Positions 52,548 through 62,999 are shown, numbered from the stretch's first letter. The stretch: DNA of 64,000 nt from Nitrosospira sp. Is2 (GCF_033095785.1 NZ_CP137134.1:2232001-2296000); one strand, 5' to 3'. Translations and numbers: made by a program. The notes: a model not told the origin generated them from the letters alone.

Positions 52548-53826
52548 GGGGATTCAAGCCATCCGCGGGATGAACGACGTCCTGCCTGACCAGATATACC
52601 TTTGGGAGTTCTTCGAGCAGGTTGTCCGCGACTCCATGGGGGCTTACGGTTACCGTAATATCCGCATGCCAATAGTCGAGCAGACCGACCTGTTCGTACG
52701 TTCGATCGGTGCGGTGACCGACATCGTCGAGAAGGAGATGTATACCTTTCTGGACCATCTCAATGGCGACAGCCTGACGTTGCGTCCAGAAGGAACCGCG
52801 TCCTGCGTACGTGCGGTTCTGGAACATAACCTGCTCTATGCCGGCCCCCAACGATTGTATTATTCCGGACCGATGTTTCGTCATGAGCGGCCGCAAAAAG
52901 GACGTTACCGTCAATTCCATCAGGTAGGGGTCGAAGCGCTGGGTTACGCAGGCCCGGATATCGATGCCGAACTCATTATTATGTGTTCGGAGTTATGGAG
53001 AAGATTGGGTATCTCTGATGTGCGCCTTGAGATCGGCACACTTGGCAGCACCGCGTCCCGTGCAGTGCATCGACACCGGTTGATTGAGTATCTGGAGCGC
53101 CATCTGGGCAAGCTTGATGACGATGCCTCCAGGCGATTGCACAGCAACCCGTTACGAATACTGGACAGCAAGAATCCTGAAATGAGCGAGATCATCGATG
53201 GAGCACCGCGGTTACTCGATGATCTGGATGAGGATTCCCTCGCGCATTTCGAGGGATTGCAGAAAATCTTGCGCAATCAGGGGATAGACTTTGAGATCAA
53301 CCCGCGCTTGGTGAGGGGACTGGATTATTACAACCGCACCGTATTTGAATGGATCACCGGCAGGCTCGGCGCGCAAGGTACGATATGCGCCGGCGGCCGC
53401 TATGACGGCTTGGTGGAGCAGATCGGCGGCGGGAAGGGATCAGCGGCCCCCGCTTGCGGTTTTGCCATGGGCATTGAAAGAGTGCTGGCGTTGATGGCGG
53501 AAAGCGGCATAAATATACCGGGTCCTGTGCCCGATGCCTATGTCGTGCATCAGGGCGAGGCTGCGGATGGCTTCGCCTGGAAAACCGTGAGGCATCTGCG
53601 GGAAAGAGGGTTGCAGGCAATTCTCCATTGCGGCACCGGCAGCTTCAAGGCGCAGATGAAAAAAGCTGATGCCAGTGGGGCACGTTTTGCAGTCATTATC
53701 GGCGATGAGGAAGTGCAAGCGGGCGAGATAAGCATCAAGCCCCTGCGCGAAGCAGCCGAACAGGTAAGAGTCGCGCTCGCGGAAGCGGCCGACTTGCTCA
53801 GAGGTTCGGGAGTAACAGGTTCTTGA
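52537..53826 (+). CDS. hisS: histidyl-tRNA synthetase
   Basis: 429-aa class II synthetase. Motif 1 region IRGMNDVLPDQIYLWEFFEQV, motif 2 MFRHERPQKGRYRQFHQVGVE, the His-binding RGLDYYNRTVFEW, and motif 3 GFAMGIERVLAL are in order, then the anticodon-binding domain (about 330-425). The ATG lies 11 bases inside ispG, typical of this operon. Confidence 0.97.
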   Translation: MSTRGIQAIRGMNDVLPDQIYLWEFFEQVVRDSMGAYGYRNIRMPIVEQTDLFVRSIGAVTDIVEKEMYTFLDHLNGDSLTLRPEGTASCVRAVLEHNLLYAGPQRLYYSGPMFRHERPQKGRYRQFHQVGVEALGYAGPDIDAELIIMCSELWRRLGISDVRLEIGTLGSTASRAVHRHRLIEYLERHLGKLDDDASRRLHSNPLRILDSKNPEMSEIIDGAPRLLDDLDEDSLAHFEGLQKILRNQGIDFEINPRLVRGLDYYNRTVFEWITGRLGAQGTICAGGRYDGLVEQIGGGKGSAAPACGFAMGIERVLALMAESGINIPGPVPDAYVVHQGEAADGFAWKTVRHLRERGLQAILHCGTGSFKAQMKKADASGARFAVIIGDEEVQAGEISIKPLREAAEQVRVALAEAADLLRGSGVTGS

Positions 53827-53840
53827 TGGGGACACTCTAA

Positions 53841-54479
53841 ATGGCAGTTTATGATCTGGAAGAGCAGGAAAAAATAGACGAACTGAAAGCCTGGTGGAGA
53901 AGATACGGCACGCTCATCGTCATTGGCTTGGCGGTCTTTGCCGCCAGCATCGCGGGCGTGCAGGCGTGGAAGTACTACCAGAGTCAAAAAACCGGGCAGG
54001 CGGCGGAACTATTCGATTCGCTACTGCAACTCCAGACAAGCGGCGACCCCAAGAAGATCAACGATGCCGCGGGGTTGCTCATGGAAGGCTTTCCCGGCAG
54101 CGGCTATGCCTCGCGGGCAGCGATAATCTCGGCACGAGCGAGCTTCGACGCGCGTGACTTGCAAAACGCAAAGAGCCGGCTGCAGTGGGTGCTGGACAAT
54201 TCGAAGGAAGATGAGCTGAAGAATCTTGCTCGGCTGCGACTCGCCGGCATCCTGCTGGATGAGAAAAAATACGATGATGCCCTGCGGATATTGGAAACAA
54301 AGCACGGTACATCTTTTGACGGTCTCTACGCTGATCTTAAAGGTGATGTGCTCTCCGCAGCGGGAAGAATTCCCGAAGCGCGGGTTGCTTATCAAATGGC
54401 GCTCGATAAGATGGGTGGGAAGGGGACGTACTTCAATATCGTTCAAATGAAGCTCGACGCTTTGCTCGACGCGAAATAA
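53841..54479 (+). CDS. yfgM: YfgM-like membrane-anchored TPR protein
   Basis: 212 aa. A short cytoplasmic N-terminus (VYDLEEQEKIDELKAWWRRYG) leads to one membrane segment (LIVIGLAVFAASIAGVQAW) and a periplasmic TPR-like helical domain. YfgM in E. coli partners with PpiD at the SecYEG translocon and chaperones exported proteins. Location between hisS and bamB is the conserved order. Confidence 0.92.
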   Translation: MAVYDLEEQEKIDELKAWWRRYGTLIVIGLAVFAASIAGVQAWKYYQSQKTGQAAELFDSLLQLQTSGDPKKINDAAGLLMEGFPGSGYASRAAIISARASFDARDLQNAKSRLQWVLDNSKEDELKNLARLRLAGILLDEKKYDDALRILETKHGTSFDGLYADLKGDVLSAAGRIPEARVAYQMALDKMGGKGTYFNIVQMKLDALLDAK

Positions 54480-54606
54480 CCGGGTTTGGAATCGCGCGCG
54501 GGAAGCTCGCGTGAAAGGGGCGGCAAACAGCTTCTTCTGTTCCGGCAGTAAGTGATGCAGTCAAATCCATCAACGTAACAATACCTATTTGTTTTGAACA
54601 ATAACA

Positions 54607-55836
54607 ATGCCATCAGGCAAGCCCGTGTCTAACGTCATTCGCCAGCATATCGTGCTGGGAGTTTCGATCTTCGCGTTATCCGGGTGCGCAGGCGTTACCG
54701 AATTGGCACGCGACGTGATAACCGGCCTTGCAGATATCGATGTGTCAGGTGTCACCGACCTCTTCGGGGGTGGTAAGGTTGAGTTGAGTCCGGAACAGAC
54801 CGCGCAGCTGGTAAAGATTCCACCCGCCCGCCCGTTGTGGCGCAACGCTTTGGAAGAGAGTCAAGCGGCGGTATTTTTTCCCGTATTCGAAAATGGTGCG
54901 GTTTACGCGGCATCCACCGAGGGCCGTCTTGTGCGTTTCAATTCGGCATCGGGGAAGGAAGAAGGAACGATCGACACCAAGGGGCGGCTCTCGGGCGGTA
55001 TCGGCACCGGGGAAAACATGTTGATGGTTGGAACTTTCAAAGGCGAGGTGCTGGCATACGACAGGGAAAATGGTAAGCCCTTATGGACCGCCCAAGTCTC
55101 CAGCGAGGTGCTGAGTCCGCCGCAGGCAGCCGGCGGCATGGTCGTCGTTCGAGCCGGGGATGGCCGGATTTTTGGCCTGGAAGCCGGCAGCGGCAAACGC
55201 AAGTGGGTTTACCAGGGTGCCACCCCATCGCTCACCGTGCGCAACTTTGCCGGTGTCCTGATCTCGGGGGATACCGTATACTCGGGCTTTGCGGGTGGCA
55301 AGCTGGTAACAATAAACTTATCCAACGGTGTGGCGGGCTGGGAAGCGGTGGTAGCAAGGCCGCGAGGGGCCACGGAACTGGAGCGTATTGCCGATATCAC
55401 CAGTCCGCCGATGATCGATGAACAGCAGGTATGCGCTGTCGCCTATCAGGGGCGGGTCGCCTGCTTTGAAATTGGTACGGGTAACCAGCTCTGGGCGAAG
55501 GATGTATCGAGCAATGCAGGTCTCGCCATGGACAATAATTATGTTTATGTCAGCGAGAATCGCGGCAGTATCTCGGCCTATGACAAACGGGATGGCACTT
55601 CGATCTGGAAACAGGAGCTGCTTAACGGCATGAAATTGTCTCCGCCTCTTCTTCAAGGGAATCATATTGTAGTCGGGGATTCCCAAGGGCACGTTAATGT
55701 CATAAAGAGTGAGAACGGCGACATGATTTCGCGCTCTGCCAGTGACGACAGTCCGATTGTTACCCGACCGGTATCTCTGCCGAACGGCTTCGCGGTTCAG
55801 ACCAGGAAAGGCGGTATCTTCGCATTCGGGCTGTAG
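54607..55836 (+). CDS. bamB: outer-membrane assembly lipoprotein BamB
   Basis: 409-aa lipoprotein. The lipobox LSGC places the lipidated Cys at residue 27; the mature protein is an eight-bladed beta-propeller with PQQ-like repeats (for example VYAASTEGRLVRFNSASGKE and VVVRAGDGRIFGLEAGSGKRKW). It helps the BAM complex insert beta-barrel proteins. It is preceded by a 127-base gap with no gene. Confidence 0.95.
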   Translation: MPSGKPVSNVIRQHIVLGVSIFALSGCAGVTELARDVITGLADIDVSGVTDLFGGGKVELSPEQTAQLVKIPPARPLWRNALEESQAAVFFPVFENGAVYAASTEGRLVRFNSASGKEEGTIDTKGRLSGGIGTGENMLMVGTFKGEVLAYDRENGKPLWTAQVSSEVLSPPQAAGGMVVVRAGDGRIFGLEAGSGKRKWVYQGATPSLTVRNFAGVLISGDTVYSGFAGGKLVTINLSNGVAGWEAVVARPRGATELERIADITSPPMIDEQQVCAVAYQGRVACFEIGTGNQLWAKDVSSNAGLAMDNNYVYVSENRGSISAYDKRDGTSIWKQELLNGMKLSPPLLQGNHIVVGDSQGHVNVIKSENGDMISRSASDDSPIVTRPVSLPNGFAVQTRKGGIFAFGL

Positions 55837-55927
55837 ACCGCTGACCCCCAGTCATTCAACCGCGTTTAACGCGGACGGTTTACTTTTTCTCCTCTTGAGT
55901 ATTTTAGTCTTCAGCATAGCCTGAACC

Positions 55928-57328
55928 ATGAAACCTACCCTTGTTCTGGTCGGGCGGCCCAATGTCGGGAAATCGACACTTTTTAACCGCCTGACGCGCA
56001 GCCGCGACGCGATCGTCGCGAATATTCCCGGTCTGACGCGAGACCGTCATTACGGTCACGGCAGGCTGGGCGAAAAGCCCTACCTGGTGGTGGATACAGG
56101 CGGTTTCGAACCCATGGCCACCGAGGGCATATTGCATGAAATGGCCAAGCAGACACGACAGGCGATCGACGAGGCCGACCTGGTCCTTTTCATTGTTGAT
56201 GGCAGGACCGGTTTGACTCCACAAGACAGAATCATAGGGGAGCAACTGCGTAAAACCGGGCGCGGAATACTTTTGGTGGTGAACAAGACGGAAGGCATGT
56301 CATCCTCCGTCGTTACTGCTGAATTTCACGAACTTGGACTGGGGCAGCCCTGCGCAATTTCAGCCGAGCACGGCGATAACGTCAGTGAACTGGTCGAGTT
56401 GGCCCTACTTGATTTTCCTCAGGAGCAGGAAGCCGAAAAACAGGAGGAGCAGCCGAAAATAGCCATTGTCGGACGCCCGAACGTTGGCAAATCAACGCTC
56501 GTGAATACCTTGCTGGGCGAGGATCGCGTTATCGCTTTTGATCAGCCTGGGACCACTCGCAGCAGCATTTATATCGATTTCGAACGCAACGGCCGCAGGT
56601 ATACCCTGATTGATACCGCTGGTTTGCGTCGGCGCGGGAAGGTGCTCGAAACGGTGGAGAAGTTTTCGGTAGTTAAAACGCTGCAATCAGTGGAAGACGC
56701 GAATGTCGTAATACTGGTGCTGGATGCGAGCAGCGAGATATCGGATCAGGACGCGCACATCGCCGGATTCATCCTTGAGACGGGTCGTGCGCTGGTGGTG
56801 GCGATTAACAAGTGGGACGGCCTGGACAATCATCAACGTGACGTGATCAAGACCAGCATAGCCCGGAAACTGCCCTTTCTGATGAGTTTCGCAAAATTTC
56901 ACTATATTTCCGCGCTGCTTGGTAGCGGCATAAGAGGCCTGTTGCCATCAATAAACGCAGCCTACAACGCCGCGATGGCGCATTTACCGACCCCCAAGCT
57001 CACCCGGGCACTGATTGCAGCGGTAGAGAAGCAACCTCCGCCGCGCAGTGGCGCCTCGCGGCCGAAATTGCGCTATGCCCACCAGGGCGGTTCCAATCCG
57101 CCATTGATCATAATCCATGGCAGCGCCCTGGATCAGGTGCCGCAGACCTATCAGCGGTATCTGGAAAATATGTTTCGCGAAACCTTCCAGCTGGAAGGGA
57201 CGCCTTTGCGGGTGGAGTTTAAAACGGGCCGGAATCCTTTTGCCGGGAAGCGGCCTGCTCCTTTAAGCGAGGCCGACGCAAAACAGGCGCACCGCCGTCG
57301 CAGATACGGAAGAAAGCACTATAGCTGA
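55928..57328 (+). CDS. der: ribosome-assembly GTPase Der
   Basis: 466 aa with two consecutive GTPase domains and a KH-like C-terminal domain. Both P-loops read GRPNVGKST (near residues 8 and 182), and each domain shows switch and NKTE/NKWD specificity motifs (VVNKTEG; AINKWDG). Der is needed for 50S subunit maturation. A CCGCGT/ACGCGG stem sits between bamB and this gene. Confidence 0.97.
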   Translation: MKPTLVLVGRPNVGKSTLFNRLTRSRDAIVANIPGLTRDRHYGHGRLGEKPYLVVDTGGFEPMATEGILHEMAKQTRQAIDEADLVLFIVDGRTGLTPQDRIIGEQLRKTGRGILLVVNKTEGMSSSVVTAEFHELGLGQPCAISAEHGDNVSELVELALLDFPQEQEAEKQEEQPKIAIVGRPNVGKSTLVNTLLGEDRVIAFDQPGTTRSSIYIDFERNGRRYTLIDTAGLRRRGKVLETVEKFSVVKTLQSVEDANVVILVLDASSEISDQDAHIAGFILETGRALVVAINKWDGLDNHQRDVIKTSIARKLPFLMSFAKFHYISALLGSGIRGLLPSINAAYNAAMAHLPTPKLTRALIAAVEKQPPPRSGASRPKLRYAHQGGSNPPLIIIHGSALDQVPQTYQRYLENMFRETFQLEGTPLRVEFKTGRNPFAGKRPAPLSEADAKQAHRRRRYGRKHYS

Positions 57329-57411
57329 GATTGGGATGGCGCAAGCGCCAGCGGCGGTATCGTTGTTAACGGGATACAAAAGAAAGGCGGAAAGGGCGAG
57401 AAGGAAGCGCC

Positions 57412-57795
57412 CTAATGTAACACTCGGGGGACGCTCAGGATAAACTCTGGAATGGATGCGTCGAAACGGAGGCCGTCTTCAGCGACCATCTGGTAACTGC
57501 CCTTCATGGATCCAACCGGTGTGGAAATAGCAGTGCCGCTGGTGTATTCGTAGCTGTCGCCCGGTTTCAACAGGGGTTGTTCCCCCACCACTCCGAGTCC
57601 GCGGACCTCCTGCACGCCGCCGCTTCCATCCGCAATAATCCAGTGACGGCTGATGAGCTGCGCGGGAACGGTGCCGGTGTTGGAGAGGACGATGGTATAG
57701 GCAAAAACATAACGATCGAGCGCCTCGTCCGACTGTTCCGGAAGATATGTGGTTTGAACCTTGACAATAATTTCGTACTTTTTTCCTTCATCCAT
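57412..57795 (-). CDS. apaG: ApaG family protein
   Basis: 127 aa from the ATG at 57795; a GTG at 57825 would add ten residues and has no better ribosome site. The fibronectin-III-like ApaG domain is recognised from YVFAYTIVLSNTG, AQLISRHWIIADGSG, VRGLGVVGEQPLL and the late GSMKGSYQMVAEDG. Molecular role is not settled; ApaG is genetically linked to apaH and ksgA in other bacteria. Convergent with der. Confidence 0.93.
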   Translation of the reverse strand: MDEGKKYEIIVKVQTTYLPEQSDEALDRYVFAYTIVLSNTGTVPAQLISRHWIIADGSGGVQEVRGLGVVGEQPLLKPGDSYEYTSGTAISTPVGSMKGSYQMVAEDGLRFDASIPEFILSVPRVLH

Positions 57796-58001
57796 AGCTA
57801 CATTGCACACTATTTTTTGCCTCACGGCAAGGGTGGTTCCGACAAAATAAGTTGAAAAGGCCGAACGGCGGGGTTTTCAGGGTGACGGGATCTCCATCGT
57901 GGATGTAGGCAAACCTGCACAATACTCGTTTGTCGAGCGAGTTAACGCGAGATTGCCATTTGCGGTTAAAATTGCCAATTTTCGACTAAAGGATGCCCTT
58001 C

Positions 58002-58685
58002 ATGGCTAACTATCGCATCGCCCCGAGTATTCTCTCTGCAAACTTTGCCAAGTTAGGCGAGGAGATCACCGCTGTCATCGATTCAGGTGCGGATTTCATT
58101 CACTTTGATGTGATGGATAACCACTATGTGCCCAATCTGACCATTGGGCCGCTGGTCTGCGAGGCGATCCGACCGTTGACGGATGCAGTTATCGACGTGC
58201 ATTTGATGGTTGAGCCGGTGGATCGTATTGTTCCGGACTTCGCCAAGGCGGGAGCCAATATTATTTCCTTTCACCCGGAGGCATCCAACCATATCGACCG
58301 CACGATTGGGCTCATCAAGGAGCAAGGATGCCAAGCGGGCCTCGTGTTCAACCCCGCCACTCCCTTGAATTACCTGGACCACGTACTGGATAAGCTGGAC
58401 CTGGTGCTGATCATGTCTGTAAATCCCGGTTTCGGCGGCCAGAAGTTTATCCCTGAAGCGTTGGCGAAACTCAGGGCGGTACGCAAGCGCATAGACGAAA
58501 GCGGCAGGAAGGTTCTTCTCGAGATTGATGGCGGCGTAAAAGTGGACAACATCGCGGAAATTGCTCGTGCAGGCGCAGATACTTTCGTTGCTGGTTCCGC
58601 GATTTACGGCGCGGGCCGGGACAGTGACCCGCATCGTTATGATACAGTCGTGGGCGCACTCCGGGCAGAGTTGGCTAAAGTCTGA
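58002..58685 (+). CDS. rpe: ribulose-phosphate 3-epimerase
   Basis: 227-aa TIM-barrel epimerase of the pentose-phosphate and Calvin cycles. MANYRIAPSILSANFAKLGEE is the canonical start; DFIHFDVMDNHYVPNLTIGP holds the metal-binding His/Asp, and NPGFGGQKFIPE with LEIDGGVKVDNI the phosphate site. The ATG at 58002 with AAAGGA eight bases upstream is preferred to 57993. Confidence 0.97.
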   Translation: MANYRIAPSILSANFAKLGEEITAVIDSGADFIHFDVMDNHYVPNLTIGPLVCEAIRPLTDAVIDVHLMVEPVDRIVPDFAKAGANIISFHPEASNHIDRTIGLIKEQGCQAGLVFNPATPLNYLDHVLDKLDLVLIMSVNPGFGGQKFIPEALAKLRAVRKRIDESGRKVLLEIDGGVKVDNIAEIARAGADTFVAGSAIYGAGRDSDPHRYDTVVGALRAELAKV

Positions 58686-58889
58686 ATTGGCTGAGCTTGA
58701 TCGGGCACGAGGCATAAGAGCCTAACTCGGCTCAAGCGTTTGCTACGTGAGGTGCCCGGCTTGCCCTATCCATTCGGAAGGAATTCGCCGGGCTGATTAT
58801 TGCAGGGCAGTGCAAGGCGCTGTTGTGGTGAGCGGACGGTTCCGCAGCATCCCGAAAAATCCCGTCGCTTCGGACGGGCGTGCTGTCAT

Positions 58890-59648
58890 ATGATTGATAT
58901 TTATCCGAGACCACTAAACTTGAACAAGAGCTTTTCCCCCACGACCGATACCTCTGCGGTTGAAATAAAATTTCCCATTTCCGTCAAGGCTGTGATGGTT
59001 GATCTGGACGGAACCCTTTTAGACACCGCGGGGGATCTGGCTGCCGCGGCGAACATGATGCTAAGGGAACTCGGCAAGGCGGAGCTTCCGCTCGAAACCA
59101 TAAAATCGTACATCGGGAAAGGCATCCAAAAGCTGGTAAAGCGCTCGCTTACCGGGACCCTGGATGGAGAGCCAGATGCCGACCTGTTGGACAAAGCGAT
59201 GCCACTGTACGAGCGCAACTATGCCAAAACGCTGTGCATGAGCACGCGGCCCTATCCCGGCGTATTGGAAGGATTGAACATCCTGCGTGAGGGTGCTTTT
59301 CAGCTGGCCTGTGTTACCAACAAGGCTGAGGCTTTTACCACGCCGCTGCTTCGTGCTACCGGCCTGCTGGATTTTTTCGATATTGTCCTTGCAGGGGATA
59401 GTCTGCCCCGGAAGAAGCCTGATCCTATGCCCCTTCTGCATGCCTGTACGCACTTTGGTATTCAGCCGAGCGAGATGCTGCTGATCGGCGACTCGCTTAA
59501 CGATGCGCAGGCGGCGCGCGCGGCGGGCTGCTGCGTCTTCTGCGTACCGTACGGATATAATGAAGGACGAGACGTGCGCGAACTCGATTGCGACGCTATC
59601 GTCCCTTCGTTATTCGAAGCAACAAGGCTGATCCAGAAATTGTCATGA
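58890..59648 (+). CDS. gph: phosphoglycolate phosphatase-like HAD hydrolase
   Basis: 252 aa. HAD motif I is VMVDLDGTLLDT (Asp nucleophile and acid), motif II is VTNK, and motifs III/IV are KKPDPMP and LIGDSLNDAQAA. It removes 2-phosphoglycolate formed by oxygenation or DNA repair. The frame is open 30 codons further up, but the ATG at 58890 is preferred. rpe-gph-trpE is a common betaproteobacterial order. Confidence 0.9.
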   Translation: MIDIYPRPLNLNKSFSPTTDTSAVEIKFPISVKAVMVDLDGTLLDTAGDLAAAANMMLRELGKAELPLETIKSYIGKGIQKLVKRSLTGTLDGEPDADLLDKAMPLYERNYAKTLCMSTRPYPGVLEGLNILREGAFQLACVTNKAEAFTTPLLRATGLLDFFDIVLAGDSLPRKKPDPMPLLHACTHFGIQPSEMLLIGDSLNDAQAARAAGCCVFCVPYGYNEGRDVRELDCDAIVPSLFEATRLIQKLS

Positions 59649-59815
59649 TCAACGAAAACAACGGAAATGATCGAATACGTGCCTAGAGCCTGGCGCTGTT
59701 GGCGCCGCCGCTCCGATTGTTGGCGTGCCTAGGAATCTCCAGGCCGGTTCCAACGTCGAGTTTCTGCGCATCGTCGCGTATTTTTCCTTTCTTTCTGTGA
59801 TCGCGGAGTTGAGTC

Positions 59816-61300
59816 ATGACCGAAATCGAATTCAATGATCTTGCCGCACAGGGCTACAACCGTGTCCCGATGGTCCTCGAGACTTTTGCCGACCTCGACA
59901 CACCCTTGTCGGTTTATCTGAAGCTGGCAAATCGTCCATATTCATACTTGCTGGAATCCGTGCAGGGCGGGGAGCGCTTTGGACGCTACTCCTTTATCGG
60001 CCTCCCGGCGAAGACCCGGCTTGAGGCCTGCGGCACTCTTATCCGCGTTATCGGTGACGCTGAAGCGCAAGATATCGAGGCGGAGGACCCGCTGGCTTTC
60101 ATTCAATCCTATCTGTCACGTTTCAAGGTGGCGCCTTATCCGGGTTTGCCGCGTTTCTGCGGCGGCCTCGCGGGCTATTTCTCCTACGATACTGTGCGTT
60201 ATATCGAGCGCAAGCTCGCTGCTCATCCCCATGCAAAGGCACGTCCGGCCGGGCTCGGTACCCCGGACATATCCTTGCTGCTATCTGAAGAACTTGCAGT
60301 GGTGGATAACCTTTCCGGCAAGCTCTACCTTATCGTTTATGCGAATCCCGCCCTCGCTGGCTCGTACCTGGCGGCCAAGGGACGCTTGAAACAACTTCTG
60401 GCAAGTCTGCGCGAACCGGTAGACATCCCTGCGGAGGCGCCCGGCAAGCCGGGAGAGGCTGTTTCCGAATTCAGCGAGGCGGATTTTATCGCGGCAGTGG
60501 AGCGTGCAAAGCGCTATATTTTCGATGGCGATATCATGCAGGTTGTGCTTTCGCAGCGTACCAGCAAATCATTTGGCGCATCGCCGCTGGCATTGTACCG
60601 CGCCCTGCGCAGCCTGAATCCTTCTCCCTACATGTTTTACTACCATTTTGGCAACTTTCACGTGGTAGGCGCCTCGCCCGAGATTCTGGTGCGTCTGGAG
60701 AGCGATAGCGTAACGGTAAGGCCCATCGCAGGCACCCGCCCGCGCGGAAAAACCATGCAGGAGGACTCGGCGCTGGCCGCCGATCTGCTCGCTGATCCAA
60801 AAGAACGGGCGGAACATGTCATGCTGATGGATCTCGGGCGCAACGACGTCGGTCGTGTTGCGCAGACCGGCTCCGTTAAAGTCACCGAGAACATGCAAAT
60901 CGAGAATTACTCGCACGTCATGCATATCGTTTCGAACGTGGAGGGCAAGCTGAAACCCGGCCTGAACGCAATGGACGTGCTGCGTGCGACATTTCCTGCG
61001 GGCACTGTAAGCGGAGCCCCGAAAGTACGGGCAATGGAAATTATCGATGAACTCGAAGTCTCGCAGCGGGGCATTTACGCCGGTGCCGTGGGCTATCTTG
61101 GATTTAACGGCGATATGGATCTCGCCATCGCGATTCGCACCGGCATTATCAAGGACGGTACACTACATGTTCAGGCCGGGGCTGGCATTGTTGCCGATTC
61201 CGTTCCGCAAAGCGAATGGGTCGAAACAAAAAATAAGGCCAAGGCGTTGTTGCGAGCGGCAGAGATTGCTGAAGCGGGATTGGACAGCAAGGTCGAGTAA
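59816..61300 (+). CDS. trpE: anthranilate synthase component I
   Basis: 494 aa, chorismate-using subunit making anthranilate for tryptophan. The N-terminal domain (LESVQGGERFGRYSFIG) and the catalytic domain (DIMQVVLSQR, RPIAGTRPRGKT, MLMDLGRNDVGRVA, GTVSGAPKVRAMEII, VQAGAGIVADS) are complete. The SYLLES-type feedback site is YLLESVQGG. The partner trpG is not the next gene here, where a minus-strand dacB follows. No leader peptide with Trp repeats was seen in the 167-base gap upstream. Confidence 0.97.
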   Translation: MTEIEFNDLAAQGYNRVPMVLETFADLDTPLSVYLKLANRPYSYLLESVQGGERFGRYSFIGLPAKTRLEACGTLIRVIGDAEAQDIEAEDPLAFIQSYLSRFKVAPYPGLPRFCGGLAGYFSYDTVRYIERKLAAHPHAKARPAGLGTPDISLLLSEELAVVDNLSGKLYLIVYANPALAGSYLAAKGRLKQLLASLREPVDIPAEAPGKPGEAVSEFSEADFIAAVERAKRYIFDGDIMQVVLSQRTSKSFGASPLALYRALRSLNPSPYMFYYHFGNFHVVGASPEILVRLESDSVTVRPIAGTRPRGKTMQEDSALAADLLADPKERAEHVMLMDLGRNDVGRVAQTGSVKVTENMQIENYSHVMHIVSNVEGKLKPGLNAMDVLRATFPAGTVSGAPKVRAMEIIDELEVSQRGIYAGAVGYLGFNGDMDLAIAIRTGIIKDGTLHVQAGAGIVADSVPQSEWVETKNKAKALLRAAEIAEAGLDSKVE

Positions 61301-61331
61301 TGCAGACTGGCAGGACGTGACTCTGTGGTAT

Positions 61332-62885
61332 TTAACGCCCCTCGTGCACCCAATGCAGCAACGCATCCATTGCGGGCTGCGCATTTCCCGACCGAGGGTG
61401 GTTCACAAAAAAAACCACGACCACGCGTTTGCCGGCTTTATCGAGAACATATCCACTCATGGTTCTTACTCCCTCCAGCAGACCGGTCTTTATATGCGCC
61501 TGACCAGCGGCACCGCTGCCGTTAAGCCGTTTCTTCATGGTGCCGTCCACCGCCGCGATCGGCAAAGACGAAATGAACTCCGGCATGACGGGACTCTGGA
61601 AGGCCGAGAGTAAAAGTGCGCCGAGGTGCCCGGCGCTGATACGTTCATTGCGTGATAACCCTGAGCCGTTTTCGATCACCAGTTCGGGAAAGCTGAGCCG
61701 ACGGGACGTCAGCCACCGCTGCATCGCCATGGCCGATTTTTCGAGCGTTGCGCGTGGCTTGTCAGGGCTGCTGGCTGCGCCATTTGTTGCGCTGTTCAGT
61801 ATCATATCGGTCCCCCCCGCGCCCACTCCCGAAGCAGGACCACTGGTTAACCCCAGCGCAAGGTATAGTTGCCGTGCTGCTGTGTTATTACTGAATTTAT
61901 TGATATCCCGCACGATATCTGCAAGCGGGGGAGATTGATGGGTTTCCAGTGGCGTTATTCCTTCGGGAACAGTGCCCGTGCGTACCCTGCCGCGAAATGT
62001 GCCGCCTTGCTCTTCCCATAATTGCTTGAACAGGCTGAAGATATAATCGGTAGTATCGTGCACGCTTAGATAAAGGGTTTTTTCACCGCAATCGCTGGAA
62101 TAAATGCCGCTGAGGGCAATCAAGCCCCGGACATTGCCGCTAGCGGCGGTACGAATATCAGTATCGAGCGCATCGCGCCATACGTTACATGGACCGCTTA
62201 CCAGGGTCAGGCCGTTTTTGAGGTCAAGTGACCCAAGGAAAGGATCGGCGACAATCCTGACGGTTTTGCTCGCCGGTTGCGGAATCAGGCGCAGCGCAAG
62301 CGTGCGGTAATTCACGAGTAGCGCCTCAGGGAGTACATTATAGGAGCGGTGTGGTTTGCCGTCGAAAGCCGCCGGGTCGGCACTCGGCAGCTCGAAATGG
62401 CTGCCATCCAGCACCAGATCTCCGGTGATCTCGCGTAGCCCAGTTTGACGCAGTCGCCGGGTGAGCAGCCAGAAGTTTTCCAGATTCAGCTTGGGATCGC
62501 CATAACCCTTGATGATAAGGTCGCCCTGAAGGGTATCGCCATTCAGTACGCCATTTACATATAGCTCGGTTTTCCAGGTATAGGCCGGTCCCAACAGTTC
62601 CAGCCCGGCAAAAGTCGTGACGAGCTTCATCACCGACGCCGGGTTCATACCGGTCCCGGCGTTCACTGCTAGCCGCGGTTGGGCCGTGCCGATCTCATGT
62701 ACGTAAACCGCAGTCGCAGATGTGGGAATCCCGGCCTGTTTGAGCGCAAGGCTGACCGGCGCAGGCAGGTTATGAGCAAGCGCCGGCAGCGATAGAAGAG
62801 CAAGAATGCCACATCGAAAACCCCATGCGATGGCGGCGTATGCTTGCCACGCAAGGGTTGCACTCCGGTTGAAAAATTCGAGCAT
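61332..62885 (-). CDS. dacB: D-alanyl-D-alanine carboxypeptidase/endopeptidase (PBP4)
   Basis: 517-aa exported penicillin-binding protein. The signal peptide ends near ALAHN (about residue 39). SxxK is S84-VMK87 (NPASVMKLVT), SxN is SNN in INKFSNNTAARQL, and KTG is in HIKTGLLEGV. The large insertion between SxxK and SxN is typical of class C LMM PBPs. It trims or cleaves peptidoglycan cross-links. Convergent with trpE. Confidence 0.95.
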   Translation of the reverse strand: MLEFFNRSATLAWQAYAAIAWGFRCGILALLSLPALAHNLPAPVSLALKQAGIPTSATAVYVHEIGTAQPRLAVNAGTGMNPASVMKLVTTFAGLELLGPAYTWKTELYVNGVLNGDTLQGDLIIKGYGDPKLNLENFWLLTRRLRQTGLREITGDLVLDGSHFELPSADPAAFDGKPHRSYNVLPEALLVNYRTLALRLIPQPASKTVRIVADPFLGSLDLKNGLTLVSGPCNVWRDALDTDIRTAASGNVRGLIALSGIYSSDCGEKTLYLSVHDTTDYIFSLFKQLWEEQGGTFRGRVRTGTVPEGITPLETHQSPPLADIVRDINKFSNNTAARQLYLALGLTSGPASGVGAGGTDMILNSATNGAASSPDKPRATLEKSAMAMQRWLTSRRLSFPELVIENGSGLSRNERISAGHLGALLLSAFQSPVMPEFISSLPIAAVDGTMKKRLNGSGAAGQAHIKTGLLEGVRTMSGYVLDKAGKRVVVVFFVNHPRSGNAQPAMDALLHWVHEGR

Positions 62886-62999
62886 CAGGTCTCTGCTGTG
62901 TCACCCTGGAACATTCCGCCGTCCACCGGAAACTGTAAGTACGGCGTTTCTACCACATGACATGAGCCGGGAACCGAAATTGAGTACGGCTCACGAGGT

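Noticed and set aside
57337..57350. TGGCGC-AA-GCGCCA stem after der considered as a terminator
   Set aside because: No T tract on either strand and a short stem; left out of the feature list.
59649..59815. Possible trp attenuator before trpE
   Set aside because: No short ORF with consecutive Trp codons and no alternative hairpins seen.
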